Positions 34,201-42,967 of a stretch of DNA of 64,000 nucleotides are shown in pieces. Within the stretch, counting starts at the first letter, position 1. Every line of letters begins with the position of its first letter. Origin of the DNA: Bradyrhizobium sp. AZCC 1693 (GTDB lineage Bacteria; Pseudomonadota; Alphaproteobacteria; Rhizobiales; Xanthobacteraceae); assembly GCF_036924745.1 (NCBI RefSeq), contig NZ_JAZHSD010000001.1, forward strand, positions 558,001 through 622,000, in the 5' to 3' direction. The position numbers and the translations under genes were made by a program. The notes under the pieces were generated by a model, which ran no database searches, had not been told where the DNA came from, and worked only from the letters and a program-made list of their open reading frames with translations.

Positions 34201-35820
34201 ATGGACTGGTCGCAGCACTCCATTCCGGCGATGCGGCTCGAGCCTCGCTTTGGCGATCGTATCGTTCCGGCTTTTTGCGAGCGCCCCAAAAGCATCCCGG
34301 CGATGGTGGCCGAAGCCGTGGCACGAAACGGCGATGGCGAGGCGCTGGTCTGCGGCGCCACGCGAATGACATGGCGCGAAGTTGCCCAGCAATCGGCGCA
34401 GATCGCCGCGGGATTTGAAAAACTCGGCCTGCAGCGCGGCGACCGCGTCGCGGTGCTGCTCGGCAACCGGATCGAATTCGTGCTGACGATGCTGGGCGCG
34501 GCCCACGCCGGGCTGGTGACGGTGCTGCTTTCGACCCGTCAGCAAAAGCCCGAGATCGCCTATGTGCTGACCGATTGCGGCGCGCGGCTGCTGATCCACG
34601 AGGCCGTGCTGGCCGACCGTGTGCCCGATGCGGGCGACATTCCCGATGTGATGCACCGCATCGCGGTCGATGATGATCCGCGGTTGTCGCGCTTTTCAGA
34701 GTTGGCCGATAACGCGAAGCTCGCAGCGCCGGTCGATGTCGGCGAAGAAGACACCGCGATGATCCTCTACACATCGGGCACCACGGGCAAGCCGAAGGGC
34801 GCAATGCTCGCCCATTGCAACATCATTCATTCGGCGATGGTGTTCGTGTCGTGCCTGAATCTGACAGCGGCCGATCGGTCGATCGCCGCGGTGCCGCTAG
34901 GCCATGTCACGGGCGTCGTCGCCAACATCATGACCATGGTCCGTTGCGCCGGCGCGCTGATCATCATGACGGAGTTCAAGGCGGCGGAATATCTGAAGAT
35001 GGCGGCGCGCGAGCGCGTCACCTACACCGTGATGGTGCCGGCGATGTATAATCTCTGCCTGCTGCAGCCGGATTTTGACAGCTACGACCTGTCGAACTGG
35101 CGGATCGGGGGCTTTGGCGGCGCGCCGATGCCGATCGCCACGATCGAAAAGCTGGACGCCAAGCTTCCCGGTCTGAAGCTGATGAATTGCTACGGCGCGA
35201 CCGAGACCACCTCGCCGTCGACCATGATGCCGGGCGAACTGACCGCCAGCCATATCGACAGCGTCGGCTTGCCATGTCCGGGCGCGCAGATCGTCGTGGT
35301 GAATGCCGAGGGCCGTGAGCTGCCGCGCGGCGAGATCGGCGAAATCTGGATTCATGGCGGCTCGGTCATCAAGGGCTACTGGAATAATCCGAAGGCAACG
35401 GCCGAAAGTTTTACGGCCGGCTTCTGGCACTCCGGCGACCTTGGCTCGATCGATGCCGAGAATTTCGTCCGCGTATTCGAGAAGGACATGATCAACCGCG
35501 GCGGCCTGAAAATCTATTCCGCGGAAGTCGAGTCGGTGCTCGCCGGTCACCCCGACGTGGTCGAGAGCGCGATCATTGCAAAACCGTGCCCGGTGCTGGG
35601 CGAGCGCGTGCATGCGGTCGTCGTGACCCGCAACGCCGTCGGGGCCGAGGTGCTGCGCGCCTGGTGCGCCGAGCGGCTGTCCGATTACAAGGTGCCGGAG
35701 ACCATGGAGGTGCGGTCAGACCCGTTGCCGCGCAATGCCAATGGCAAGGTGATGAAGCGGCAGCTCCGCGAGGCTTCCGCGACGGTCTCGGCTGCGGCGC
35801 AGCCATCGGCTGGCCGCTAG
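34201..35820 (+). CDS. Acyl-CoA synthetase (AMP-forming)
   Basis: This 539-residue adenylate-forming ligase has the P-loop-like A3 motif ILYTSGTTGKPKGAML, the A5 segment NCYGATETTSP, and the A7 aspartate in FWHSGDLGSID. The A10 lysine is in PRNANGKVMKRQL, and FEKDMINRGGLKIYSAEVE contains the hinge. These suffice for an active acyl-adenylating enzyme with a medium- or long-chain or aromatic acid as substrate; the exact acid cannot be read. It follows panB by 11 bases in the same unit. Confidence 0.9.
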   Translation: MDWSQHSIPAMRLEPRFGDRIVPAFCERPKSIPAMVAEAVARNGDGEALVCGATRMTWREVAQQSAQIAAGFEKLGLQRGDRVAVLLGNRIEFVLTMLGAAHAGLVTVLLSTRQQKPEIAYVLTDCGARLLIHEAVLADRVPDAGDIPDVMHRIAVDDDPRLSRFSELADNAKLAAPVDVGEEDTAMILYTSGTTGKPKGAMLAHCNIIHSAMVFVSCLNLTAADRSIAAVPLGHVTGVVANIMTMVRCAGALIIMTEFKAAEYLKMAARERVTYTVMVPAMYNLCLLQPDFDSYDLSNWRIGGFGGAPMPIATIEKLDAKLPGLKLMNCYGATETTSPSTMMPGELTASHIDSVGLPCPGAQIVVVNAEGRELPRGEIGEIWIHGGSVIKGYWNNPKATAESFTAGFWHSGDLGSIDAENFVRVFEKDMINRGGLKIYSAEVESVLAGHPDVVESAIIAKPCPVLGERVHAVVVTRNAVGAEVLRAWCAERLSDYKVPETMEVRSDPLPRNANGKVMKRQLREASATVSAAAQPSAGR

Positions 35821-36120
35821 TCAACCGACACGGCTGCCTACAAAGTCTTCCAGATAATCTGGAACCTTCTGCCCTTCGATGTCGCAGCGGCACTGGATTT
35901 CGCGTGCGACATCTCTCGATAGGTCTTCGGTCCAATGTTCGAGCGTGTTGAAGGCGACGACCTCGATCGGGTCGCGGAATTGGCCCGACAAAAGGTCGGC
36001 AACGATCGTTTCGAAATCAGTCCGCTCGACCTTCCGGACGATGGCGTCCGGCCCCGCTTCCAGGACGAGATAGATGGTTTGATCGGCGCCATACGGCACA
36101 ATCGGCGGAAATCCGCGCAT
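35821..36120 (-). CDS. Hypothetical protein, 99 residues
   Basis: This small acidic soluble protein begins with a strand-rich part (QTIYLVLEAGPDAIVRKVE), followed by ETIVADLLSGQFRDPIEVVAFNTLEHWTEDLSRDVAREIQ, probably helical. No known domain is recognised. Its stop abuts that of the convergent acyl-CoA synthetase. Codon use and length fit a real gene conserved in relatives, but that conservation was not checked. Confidence 0.6.
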   Translation of the reverse strand: MRGFPPIVPYGADQTIYLVLEAGPDAIVRKVERTDFETIVADLLSGQFRDPIEVVAFNTLEHWTEDLSRDVAREIQCRCDIEGQKVPDYLEDFVGSRVG

Positions 36121-36215
36121 TGCCTGATCTCCCTATAACGAAGATTCAATGACAGCGCAGGGGAAAAGTTCCTGTCACGCGGCGACGTTTCGAAGGCGCC
36201 TGCCGCGCGACAGGG

Positions 36216-37088
36216 CTAGAGTTTCGGCGCGCTGCCCTTGGGTATCGGGCCTTCGCTCGGTCCTGCGGCGAGAGCGGCGCTGTCGATCGCGGCCGCGCTG
36301 AGGAGCTGCTTGACATCCAGCAGGGTAAATTGCGCGATGCCAACACGATCTGCCGGCGTGCCCGGGATGAGCTGCACGCTCAACACGCCGTCGCAGTTTG
36401 CGCCCTTGGCTTCGGCCAGCATGGCGCTCGATTCCCTGACCTTGGTCTGCGCGCGCTTGACGACCGCCACACAGCTGCCGCGCACAGTGTCGCCGTTGAG
36501 CTTGACGGCGGCCCTGGGGTCGAGCGGCTTGTCGATCGCTTCCAGCGCGGTCGCTTCCTTGTACTTGCCGCCGACGGACATGATCGAGCCCTTGCGGTAG
36601 ATGTAATACAGGTGCTGATCGCCGACGATGGTGGGTACGCCGTATTTGCCCATGACTTCCTTGATCATGTCGGCCTTCGACGGCTGCTGGTCCTGGGCGA
36701 AGGTCAGATTGCGCGCGATGAAATAGGCCCGGTTGGCGCTCGCGGGCGAGGAGAAGCTGGTCGAGAGCATCTCGCCGTTCTGTTTCGATCCGGCGGGGAG
36801 GCTGAAATTCAGCGCAGTGACATAGCTCGCGCCGCCGTTACCGAATTTCTGCTGCTGGATGTCGGTCTTGGTATCGGTACGGCCCTTGAACAGGGAATCA
36901 AAGGTGGCGCGCGCCGATTCGGCGTTCGATTCGGTCGAGATACCCAAAATGTCGGGGCGGAGTTTGCCCGAGAACGCCGTCTCGGGCGCCTTCGGCTTGA
37001 CGTCGTCGGCCAGTGACGCTGCGGGCAGAGATGCCAGTCCCATTACCAGCCCCATGGCAAGCATCGAAACCGGCACATGGCGAGGCAT
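36216..37088 (-). CDS. Hypothetical periplasmic protein
   Basis: This 290-residue protein has an N-terminal signal peptide (VSMLAMGLVMGLASLPAASLA, then DDVKPK). The mature protein contains DILGISTESNAESARATFDSLFKGR near its start, which is the pattern of small secreted proteins that compare a substrate-processing helix. It later has GVPTIVGDQHLYYIYRKG and a single cysteine pair (RGSCVAVV and GANCDGV). No family was recognised, and a role cannot be given. Its promoter lies in the gap shared with the divergent yfgM-like gene. Confidence 0.7.
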   Translation of the reverse strand: MPRHVPVSMLAMGLVMGLASLPAASLADDVKPKAPETAFSGKLRPDILGISTESNAESARATFDSLFKGRTDTKTDIQQQKFGNGGASYVTALNFSLPAGSKQNGEMLSTSFSSPASANRAYFIARNLTFAQDQQPSKADMIKEVMGKYGVPTIVGDQHLYYIYRKGSIMSVGGKYKEATALEAIDKPLDPRAAVKLNGDTVRGSCVAVVKRAQTKVRESSAMLAEAKGANCDGVLSVQLIPGTPADRVGIAQFTLLDVKQLLSAAAIDSAALAAGPSEGPIPKGSAPKL

Positions 37089-37341
37089 GAAACACCCAGG
37101 AAAATCGGAAATAGGCCAATATGAAAGCGGAGGGATTACGCCAAGCTTTGAACGGCGATGTCAACATTGTCAGCCGATTTTGGAGGTGGATGATGCCACT
37201 GTTAACGCTTTGATCCACCTCGCTTTGCCTTGCCACCGCCATATCGATAGGCTACGTCGCGGCCATGCGGGGATCGGGTGCGCGATGCTGCCGCCCAAGG
37301 CGCGGTCATGGCGCGGTTCCTCGGGGATGGGATACCTTTAA

Positions 37342-37995
37342 GTGTCTGAATTATTTGATGAAGTAGACGAGGAGGTCCGTCGCGATCAGCTCAAAAAGCT
37401 GTGGGACCAATACTCGCTTTATATCATTGCCGGCATGATTTTGATCATCGCCGCCGTGGGCGGCTGGCGCGGCTACCAGTATCTGGAGGCCAAGAAGGCG
37501 GCCGAGGCGGGGGCTGCGTTCGACAAGGCCGTCGAGCTTTCGGAAGCCAGCAAGCACGCCGAGGCCGAAGCGGCCTTCGCCGATCTCGTCGCGAAGGCGC
37601 CGTTCGGCTATCGCGTGTTGGCGCGGTTGCGCATGGCTGTGGAAGTCGCCAACCGCGATCCGCAGGCCGCAGCAAAGATGTTCGATGAGATCACCGCTGA
37701 TCGCAGCGTCGGTGTCGCCGAGCAGGATCTGGCGCGGATTCGCGCCGCCCAGCTGCTGTTGGAAAGCGCGAGCTATCCCAACATGAAGGAGCGCCTCGAA
37801 GCCGCGGCTGCGGCGGGCGCAACCTTTCGTCATACCGCGCGTGAATTGCTGGCGCTGTCGGCATGGCGCGCCAACGATGCTGCGGCGACGCGGCAATGGC
37901 TGGACCTGATCGCCAACGACGGCGAAACGCCGCCGAGCCTGCGCTCGCGCGCCGAAGCGCTGCAGGCCTTGCTTCCGCCAGTCGCCAAGAGCTGA
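37342..37995 (+). CDS. YfgM-like TPR membrane protein
   Basis: This 217-residue protein has a short cytoplasmic start (SELFDEVDEEVRRDQLKKLWDQY), one helix (LYIIAGMILIIAAVGGWRGYQYL) and a periplasmic helical TPR-like domain. The layout is that of YfgM, an ancillary SecYEG/periplasmic chaperone network protein. The gene lies two genes before der, as in the conserved yfgM-bamB-der order. A GTG at 37342 is the start. Repeated helices such as KHAEAEAAFADLVAKAPFGYRVLARLRMA support the fold. Confidence 0.85.
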   Translation: MSELFDEVDEEVRRDQLKKLWDQYSLYIIAGMILIIAAVGGWRGYQYLEAKKAAEAGAAFDKAVELSEASKHAEAEAAFADLVAKAPFGYRVLARLRMAVEVANRDPQAAAKMFDEITADRSVGVAEQDLARIRAAQLLLESASYPNMKERLEAAAAAGATFRHTARELLALSAWRANDAAATRQWLDLIANDGETPPSLRSRAEALQALLPPVAKS

Positions 37996-38028
37996 CGCGT
38001 ACAAACCGGATTGAGTGGGAAACCCAGT

Positions 38029-38541
38029 ATGCGCCGCCCGCAACGTTTGATCGCAACCGCCGTTCTCATCGCGCTTTCCGGCGCGCTGGTAGGCTGTGGC
38101 AGCACTGGCAATTTCGATCCGAGCGATCTGCTCGACTTCCTCGACACCAAGAAGAAGCTTCCGGGTGACCGCAAGCCGGTGTTCCCCGAAGGCGTGCCAG
38201 GCCTTGAGCAGGGCGTGCCGAAGGACCTCTACAAGGGCTCCCGTCAGCAGGTTGACGACCCGAACGCACAGGCTGCCGCTCCTCCGCCGGCGGAAGAGCC
38301 GAAATCGAAGCGTGGCACGAAATCCAAGGGCAAGCAGGCCGCCGCCCCCGCCGCTGCGGACCCTGACGCCGCACCCGAGGAAGAAGGCAGTAACGCCGCC
38401 GCGCCGCCGGCGCCCAAGCCGGCCAAGATCGTGCGCAAGCGCACCACCGCGCCGCCGCCCGATCAATCGGCGGCGCCTGCACAGTCCCCGCAACAATCCG
38501 CGTTCCCGGCGCCGGTGCCGAGCGGCACTTTCACGCGCTGA
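38029..38541 (+). CDS. Putative lipoprotein in the yfgM-der operon
   Basis: This protein of about 170 residues begins MRRPQRLIATAVLIALSG and has a lipobox LVGC, so it should be lipid-anchored. The short conserved-looking section DPSDLLDFLDTKKKLPGDRKPVFPEGVPGLEQGVPKDLY is followed by a long low-complexity tail rich in Ala, Pro and Lys. It occupies the place where bamB lies in many proteobacteria, but no beta-propeller repeats are present. It could be a lineage-specific envelope component; function unknown. Confidence 0.75.
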   Translation: MRRPQRLIATAVLIALSGALVGCGSTGNFDPSDLLDFLDTKKKLPGDRKPVFPEGVPGLEQGVPKDLYKGSRQQVDDPNAQAAAPPPAEEPKSKRGTKSKGKQAAAPAAADPDAAPEEEGSNAAAPPAPKPAKIVRKRTTAPPPDQSAAPAQSPQQSAFPAPVPSGTFTR

Positions 38542-38564
38542 TTTGTCCTTTTCGTTCGATTGAC

Positions 38565-38585
38565 ACGCCCTTCAAAAAAGGGCGT
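38565..38585 (+). terminator. Hairpin between the lipoprotein gene and der
   Basis: ACGCCCTT-CAAAA-AAGGGCGT forms an eight-base-pair stem followed by only three T residues. It starts 24 bases after the lipoprotein stop and ends 11 bases before the der start. It may be a weak terminator or a processing hairpin. Confidence 0.5.
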
Positions 38586-38596
38586 TTGGATCATTT

Positions 38597-39982
38597 ATGT
38601 CCTTTACGATCGCCATTATCGGCCGCCCCAATGTCGGCAAGTCGACGCTGTTCAACCGGCTGGTCGGGCAGAAGCTTGCGCTGGTGGATGATGAGCCCGG
38701 CGTCACCCGCGACCGACGCGAGGGCGATGCGCGTCTTGGCGATCTCGAATTCACCGTGATCGATACCGCCGGCCTCGACGAGGGCGCCAAGGGCTCGCTC
38801 ACGGCGCGGATGCAGGAGCAGACCGAAACCGCGATCGGCCTTGCCGACGCGCTGATGTTCGTGATCGATGCGCGCGCGGGGCTAACGCCCAACGATCGTG
38901 CCTTTGCCGATTTCGCGCGCCGCGCCAACAAGCCGGTGGTGCTGGTCGCCAACAAGAGCGAAGGCAGGCACGGCGAAGTCGGTGCGATGGAGTCCTACGC
39001 TCTGGGGCTCGGTGATCCCATCCAGATTTCGGCCGAGCATGGCGAGGGCTTGAGCGATCTCTACGATGCGCTACGCGTGCTGATGCCGGAGCCGGTCGAG
39101 GAGGGGGAAGAGTTCGACGACGACGACATCATCGTATCCGATGAGGAACTCGCGCAGCGTCCGATCCGCGTCGCCATCGTCGGCCGCCCCAATGCCGGAA
39201 AATCCACGCTGATCAATCATCTGCTCGGCGAGGAGCGGCTGCTGACCAGCGCCGAGGCCGGCACCACGCGCGATTCCATTTCGGTCGAGATCACCTGGCA
39301 GGGCCGCGAGTTCCGCGTGTTCGACACCGCAGGCTTAAGGCGGCGCTCGCGGATCGAGGAGAAACTGGAAAAGCTGTCGGTGGCGGACGCGCTGCGCGCG
39401 GTGCGCTTTGCCGAAGTCGTCGTGATGATGATGGATGCGCAGAACCGGTTCGAGGAACAGGACCTGCGCATCGCCGATCTGATCGAGCGCGAGGGACGGG
39501 CGATCGTGCTCGCGGTCAACAAATGGGATCTGATGGAGCGCAAGCCGCATCTGATTTCCGCGCTGCGCAGCGACGCCGATCATTGGCTGCCGCAGGTCAA
39601 GGGCGTCCCCATCGTCGCGGTGTCCGGCCTGATGGGCGAAGGCATTGATCGGTTGATGACCGCGATCCAGGACGCCTATGCGGTGTGGAACAAGCGCGTG
39701 CCCACGGCCACGCTCAATCGCTGGTTCGAGCAGGCCGTAGATGCCAACCCGCCGCCCGCGGTTTCGGGCCGGCGGCTGAAACTGAACTACATTACGCAGG
39801 CCAAGGCGCGACCGCCGAGCTTTATCTTGTTCTGCTCGCGCGCCGACGCCGTGCCGCAATCCTATCTGCGCTATCTCACCAACTCGATGCGCGAGGCCTT
39901 CGACCTGCCAGGCACGCCGATACGGATCACGCTGCGCGAAAAGGCCAATCCGTTCGCCCACAAGCGCAAGCGGCCATCATGA
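38597..39982 (+). CDS. der: Ribosome biogenesis GTPase Der (EngA)
   Basis: This 461-residue protein has two consecutive Ras-like G domains, the hallmark of Der. P-loops are [14 protein letters not shown] near residue 10 and [14 protein letters not shown] near residue 200. Each is followed by its own DTAG (IDTAGLDEG and [10 protein letters not shown]) and NKxD-type element ([10 protein letters not shown] and [10 protein letters not shown]). A KH-like C-terminal domain ends the protein ([19 protein letters not shown]). It assists 50S assembly. Its stop overlaps the next start as ATGA. Confidence 0.95.
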   Translation: MSFTIAIIGRPNVGKSTLFNRLVGQKLALVDDEPGVTRDRREGDARLGDLEFTVIDTAGLDEGAKGSLTARMQEQTETAIGLADALMFVIDARAGLTPNDRAFADFARRANKPVVLVANKSEGRHGEVGAMESYALGLGDPIQISAEHGEGLSDLYDALRVLMPEPVEEGEEFDDDDIIVSDEELAQRPIRVAIVGRPNAGKSTLINHLLGEERLLTSAEAGTTRDSISVEITWQGREFRVFDTAGLRRRSRIEEKLEKLSVADALRAVRFAEVVVMMMDAQNRFEEQDLRIADLIEREGRAIVLAVNKWDLMERKPHLISALRSDADHWLPQVKGVPIVAVSGLMGEGIDRLMTAIQDAYAVWNKRVPTATLNRWFEQAVDANPPPAVSGRRLKLNYITQAKARPPSFILFCSRADAVPQSYLRYLTNSMREAFDLPGTPIRITLREKANPFAHKRKRPS

Positions 39983-41229
39983 GCGAAGAAGTATCCGCGC
40001 CCGCCGCCGACACAGCGCCGGTGCGCAGCGGCGCGGCGGCCTTCATCTTCGTCACCATCCTGCTCGACATGCTTGCGCTCGGCCTGATTCTGCCGATCCT
40101 GCCAAAACTCGTGGAAAGTTTTGTCGACAACGATACGGCGACGGCGGCGCGGATCTTCGGTCTGTTCGGCACCGCCTGGGCGCTGATGCAGTTCCTGTTC
40201 TCGCCGATCCTTGGCGCGCTGTCGGACCGCTTTGGCCGGCGGCCGGTGGTGCTGCTGTCGAATTTTGGATTGGCGCTGGACTACGTGCTGATGGCGCTGG
40301 CGCCGTCGCTGACCTGGCTGTTCATCGGCCGGGTGATCTCAGGCATCACCTCGGCGAGTATCTCAACTGCGTTCGCTTATATCGCCGACGTGACGCCACC
40401 GGAACGGCGTGCCGCGGTGTTCGGCAAGATCGGCGCGGCCTTCGGCGCCGGGTTCATTCTCGGTCCCGCCATTGGCGGCCTGCTTGGCGGCATGGATCCA
40501 CGCCTGCCGTTCTGGATCGCGGCAGGTTTGAGCTTTGCAAATACGCTCTACGGCTGGCTGATCCTCCCCGAGTCGCTGCCGCAGGATCGGCGCGCGCCGT
40601 TCCGCTGGAAAAGCGCCAGCCCACTCGGCGCGCTGCATTTGCTGCGCTCCAACCGGATTCTCGCCGGCCTGTCGCTGGCGAATTTCTTCGGGCAGGTCGC
40701 GCATGTGGTGCTGCCGTCCACCTTCGTGCTCTATGCCACCTACCGCTATGGCTGGGATACGACGACGGTAGGGCTCACGCTGGCCTTGGTTGGCGTCTGC
40801 GCCATGGTGGTGCAGGGCGCGGGCGTGGGGCCGATCGTCAAGCGACTCGGCGAGCGTCGCGCGCTGCTGATGGGGCTTGCTTGCGGCGCGCTGGGATTCT
40901 TCATCTATGGCGCGGCCCCGACCGGGCCGCTGTTCTGGCTCGGCATTCCCGTGATGGCGCTGTGGGGCGTAGCGGGGGCGGCGGTCCAGGCGCTGACGAC
41001 GCAGTTCGTTGCACCGGATCAGCAGGGCCAATTGCAGGGCGCGACCAACAGCGTCAACAGCATCGCCCAGATGGCCGGACCGTTCCTGTTCACGCTGACC
41101 TTTGCCTATTTCATCAGCGATCAGGCGCCCTTCAAAATGCCGGGCGCGCCGTTCCTGCTGGCAGCGGCGTTGTTGGGGCTGGGACTCGTGATCGCGTGGC
41201 GGACGCTGGCGGGCAAACGCGACGGTTGA
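39979..41229 (+). CDS. TCR/Tet-type MFS exporter
   Basis: This 416-residue transporter has twelve helices and is of the TetA-like drug:proton antiporter type. It opens [21 protein letters not shown] with the Asp-containing helix 1 of this branch. The loop 2-3 motif is [17 protein letters not shown], and motif C lies around [19 protein letters not shown]. The start overlaps the der stop (ATGA), so the two are translationally coupled. The substrate is unknown; TetA-type homologues are common without tetracycline resistance. Confidence 0.88.
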   Translation: MSEEVSAPAADTAPVRSGAAAFIFVTILLDMLALGLILPILPKLVESFVDNDTATAARIFGLFGTAWALMQFLFSPILGALSDRFGRRPVVLLSNFGLALDYVLMALAPSLTWLFIGRVISGITSASISTAFAYIADVTPPERRAAVFGKIGAAFGAGFILGPAIGGLLGGMDPRLPFWIAAGLSFANTLYGWLILPESLPQDRRAPFRWKSASPLGALHLLRSNRILAGLSLANFFGQVAHVVLPSTFVLYATYRYGWDTTTVGLTLALVGVCAMVVQGAGVGPIVKRLGERRALLMGLACGALGFFIYGAAPTGPLFWLGIPVMALWGVAGAAVQALTTQFVAPDQQGQLQGATNSVNSIAQMAGPFLFTLTFAYFISDQAPFKMPGAPFLLAAALLGLGLVIAWRTLAGKRDG

Positions 41230-41243
41230 AAACGACTATCTCC

Positions 41244-41278
41244 GTCGTCCCGGCCAAGCGAAGCGCGAGCCGGGACCC
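41244..41278. repeat. REP-like hairpin left of the IS1111 element
   Basis: GTCCCGGC (41247-41254) and GCCGGGAC (41269-41276) form a perfect stem in the usual GTCGTCCCGGC ... GCCGGGACCC context. The IS1111 inverted repeat begins six bases further on. Confidence 0.8.
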
Positions 41279-41282
41279 ATAT

Positions 41283-41294
41283 GTGGACGGCCCC
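41283..41294 (+). repeat. Subterminal inverted repeat, IS1111 element (transposase-distal end)
   Basis: GTGGACGGCCCC, the exact reverse complement of 42830-42841. True element tips should lie a few bases outside. Confidence 0.75.
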
Positions 41295-41664
41295 TGCTGG
41301 CAAGAGGCGGAACTGGTTTTTGATCGAAGCGATTGCGGCCATATGTCCGGTCTGATGATGCGGTCGCACATGACCGCTGCCAAGATGGGGTCCACAGCAC
41401 GAGCTCCAAACATGGCCGCGGCGTCTTTGCACCAACGGGTCCCACGGAGTTTTGCCTCGTGACTGTGATCGATCGATCAGGTTCCATCTTCCGTTCTCGA
41501 GCAAGCTTTGGCTGCGGCGTGAGGCTTTGGGCCTCATGCCGAAGTTGATGATCTGCGGGTCGGATATCGGGTCATGTGATTACCTTGGTTGTGTTGTGGG
41601 CGAGGCCCGGAGTGCTTCGTTTCACCGATGGCGGCTAGCTTTCGAGCGCCGCGCGCAAGCGTCG
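41295..41664 (-). ncRNA. Candidate guide RNA (seekRNA/bridge RNA) region of the IS1111 element
   Basis: This non-coding stretch of 370 bases lies between the transposase stop and the inverted repeat, downstream of the gene. In IS1111-type elements a short RNA from this side binds the transposase and pairs with target and element ends. No exact RNA ends can be given from reading alone. Short self-complementary words such as GATCGATCGATC (41468-41479) are present. The call rests on element type and position. Confidence 0.5.
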
Positions 41665-42771
41665 TCAAGGCTGGCCGGAGGCCACCGCCGTAGGCGGCGC
41701 GCAGCGGCCTTGACGTCGCGAGCACGGCGCTACCCTTGGCCTCGGGGAGACGATGCCGGCGCGCGCCGGGTCGTAGCGTTCACCGCTGACCATCAGTTTC
41801 CAGGCGATGCGCGCGAGCTTGTTGGCGAGCGCCACGGCGGCAAGTTTCGGTGGCTTGCGCGCCACCAGATCGCGCAGCCAGGGCGAGGGATGCGCCTTGC
41901 CCTTGTTGACCTGCTGGATGACCGAGGTGGCGCCCACCACCAGGGTGCGGCGCAAGGCCTCGTCGCCGGCGCGGGTAATGACGCCGAGCCGCATCTTGCC
42001 GGCGGTGGAATGATCCTTCGGGGTCAACCCCATCCAGGCCGCGAAGTCGCGACCGCAGCCGAAGGCATGCGGGTCGGGTGCTTTGACCGCCAGCAAGCAG
42101 CCGCCGATCGGGCCGATGGCATCGACCTCGGCAAGGCGCCGGCTCATCTCGTTCTCCCGGTGCCAGACCTTCAGCTTCGCCTCGATCTCACGCAGCTCGA
42201 GCTTCAGCCGGCCGTACTCGTCGCCGTGGATGGCGAACAGCTCTTTGGCAAGCGCGGGCACTGTTCCGTCTTCGGCAATACGCGCCAGCAGCGGCCCGAC
42301 ATGGGCAGGCCCTTTGGCGGCCGTCAGCCCGAACTCGGCCGCGTGGCCGCGGATGGTGTTGATGAGCTGCGTGCGATAGTCGATCAGCCGCTGGCGCGTC
42401 GTCATCAACATTTGCGCCGCTTGCTCTTCCGCACTCTTGATCCTCACGAAGCTCATGCGCGGCCGGCTCATTGCCTCGCAGACCGCATCGGAATCTCTCT
42501 GGTCGTTCTTGTTGCGCTGCACGTACGGCCTTACGTGCTGCGCTGGCAGCAGCTTCGGCTCGTGCCCCAGCGCCGTCAGCTCGCGTGCCCAGTGGTGCGA
42601 CCCGCCGCAAGCTTCCAGGCCCACCTTGGTCGGCGGCAGCTGCGCGAAAAAGCTCAGGAAGTCGCGTCGGCGCAGCTTCTTGCGCAGCACCGGCCGCTCG
42701 GCCGCATCCACCCCATGCAGCTGGAAAACACTCTTGGACGTGTCCACACCAATTCGGATAATATCGCTCAT
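41665..42771 (-). CDS. IS110-family transposase (DEDD type)
   Basis: This 368-residue recombinase has the RuvC-like N-terminal DEDD domain: Asp in IRIGVDTSKSVFQLHG, Glu in KVGLEACGGSHHWAREL, and the Asp pair in KNDQRDSDAVCEAM. The C-terminal Tnp20 domain has AEVDAIGPIGGCLLAV, then FGCGRDFAAWMGLTPKDHSTAGKMRLG with the conserved serine region, and ITRAGDEALRRTLVVGA. All key residues are present, so it is likely active. An Arg/Pro-rich tail extends past the usual end. Confidence 0.93.
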   Translation of the reverse strand: MSDIIRIGVDTSKSVFQLHGVDAAERPVLRKKLRRRDFLSFFAQLPPTKVGLEACGGSHHWARELTALGHEPKLLPAQHVRPYVQRNKNDQRDSDAVCEAMSRPRMSFVRIKSAEEQAAQMLMTTRQRLIDYRTQLINTIRGHAAEFGLTAAKGPAHVGPLLARIAEDGTVPALAKELFAIHGDEYGRLKLELREIEAKLKVWHRENEMSRRLAEVDAIGPIGGCLLAVKAPDPHAFGCGRDFAAWMGLTPKDHSTAGKMRLGVITRAGDEALRRTLVVGATSVIQQVNKGKAHPSPWLRDLVARKPPKLAAVALANKLARIAWKLMVSGERYDPARAGIVSPRPRVAPCSRRQGRCAPPTAVASGQP

Positions 42772-42829
42772 GGACGGCTCCCTTGTTTGAGATCTTTACC
42801 GACCTCATTCTGGCACATCGATGCCGTCG

Positions 42830-42841
42830 GGGGCCGTCCAC
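42830..42841 (-). repeat. Subterminal inverted repeat, IS1111 element (transposase-proximal end)
   Basis: GGGGCCGTCCAC, the exact reverse complement of 41283-41294, lies about 60 bases upstream of the transposase start. Confidence 0.75.
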
Positions 42842-42917
42842 CCCAACATAACCCCAACTGTCAATGTTGCGTCGAACTGGAGCCCCAGCTCATTCCACAA
42901 TTGATATCAGTGGTTAT

Positions 42918-42942
42918 GGGTCCCGGCGTTCGCCGGGACGAC
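42918..42942. repeat. REP-like hairpin right of the IS1111 element
   Basis: GTCCCGGC-GTTC-GCCGGGAC (42920-42939) is a perfect eight-base-pair hairpin, flanked by GGTTATG on one side and GACG on the other. It lies between the IS and the binding-protein gene and belongs to the same family as 41244-41278 and the pair near 48 kb, in opposite orientation to the left copy. Confidence 0.8.
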
Positions 42943-42967
42943 GATCGTGGAGAATTCGACTCGCTTC

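Larger units (their letters stand above)
41283..42841 (-). mobile_element. IS110-family element, IS1111 type
   Basis: A transposase gene of the DEDD type is bounded by 12-base subterminal inverted repeats GTGGACGGCCCC (41283-41294) and its exact complement (42830-42841). Such subterminal repeats define the IS1111 branch. The element, about 1.56 kb, has about 370 non-coding bases after the transposase gene and about 60 before it. It lies between two REP-like hairpins, in keeping with the habit of this branch to enter structured repeats. Confidence 0.82.
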
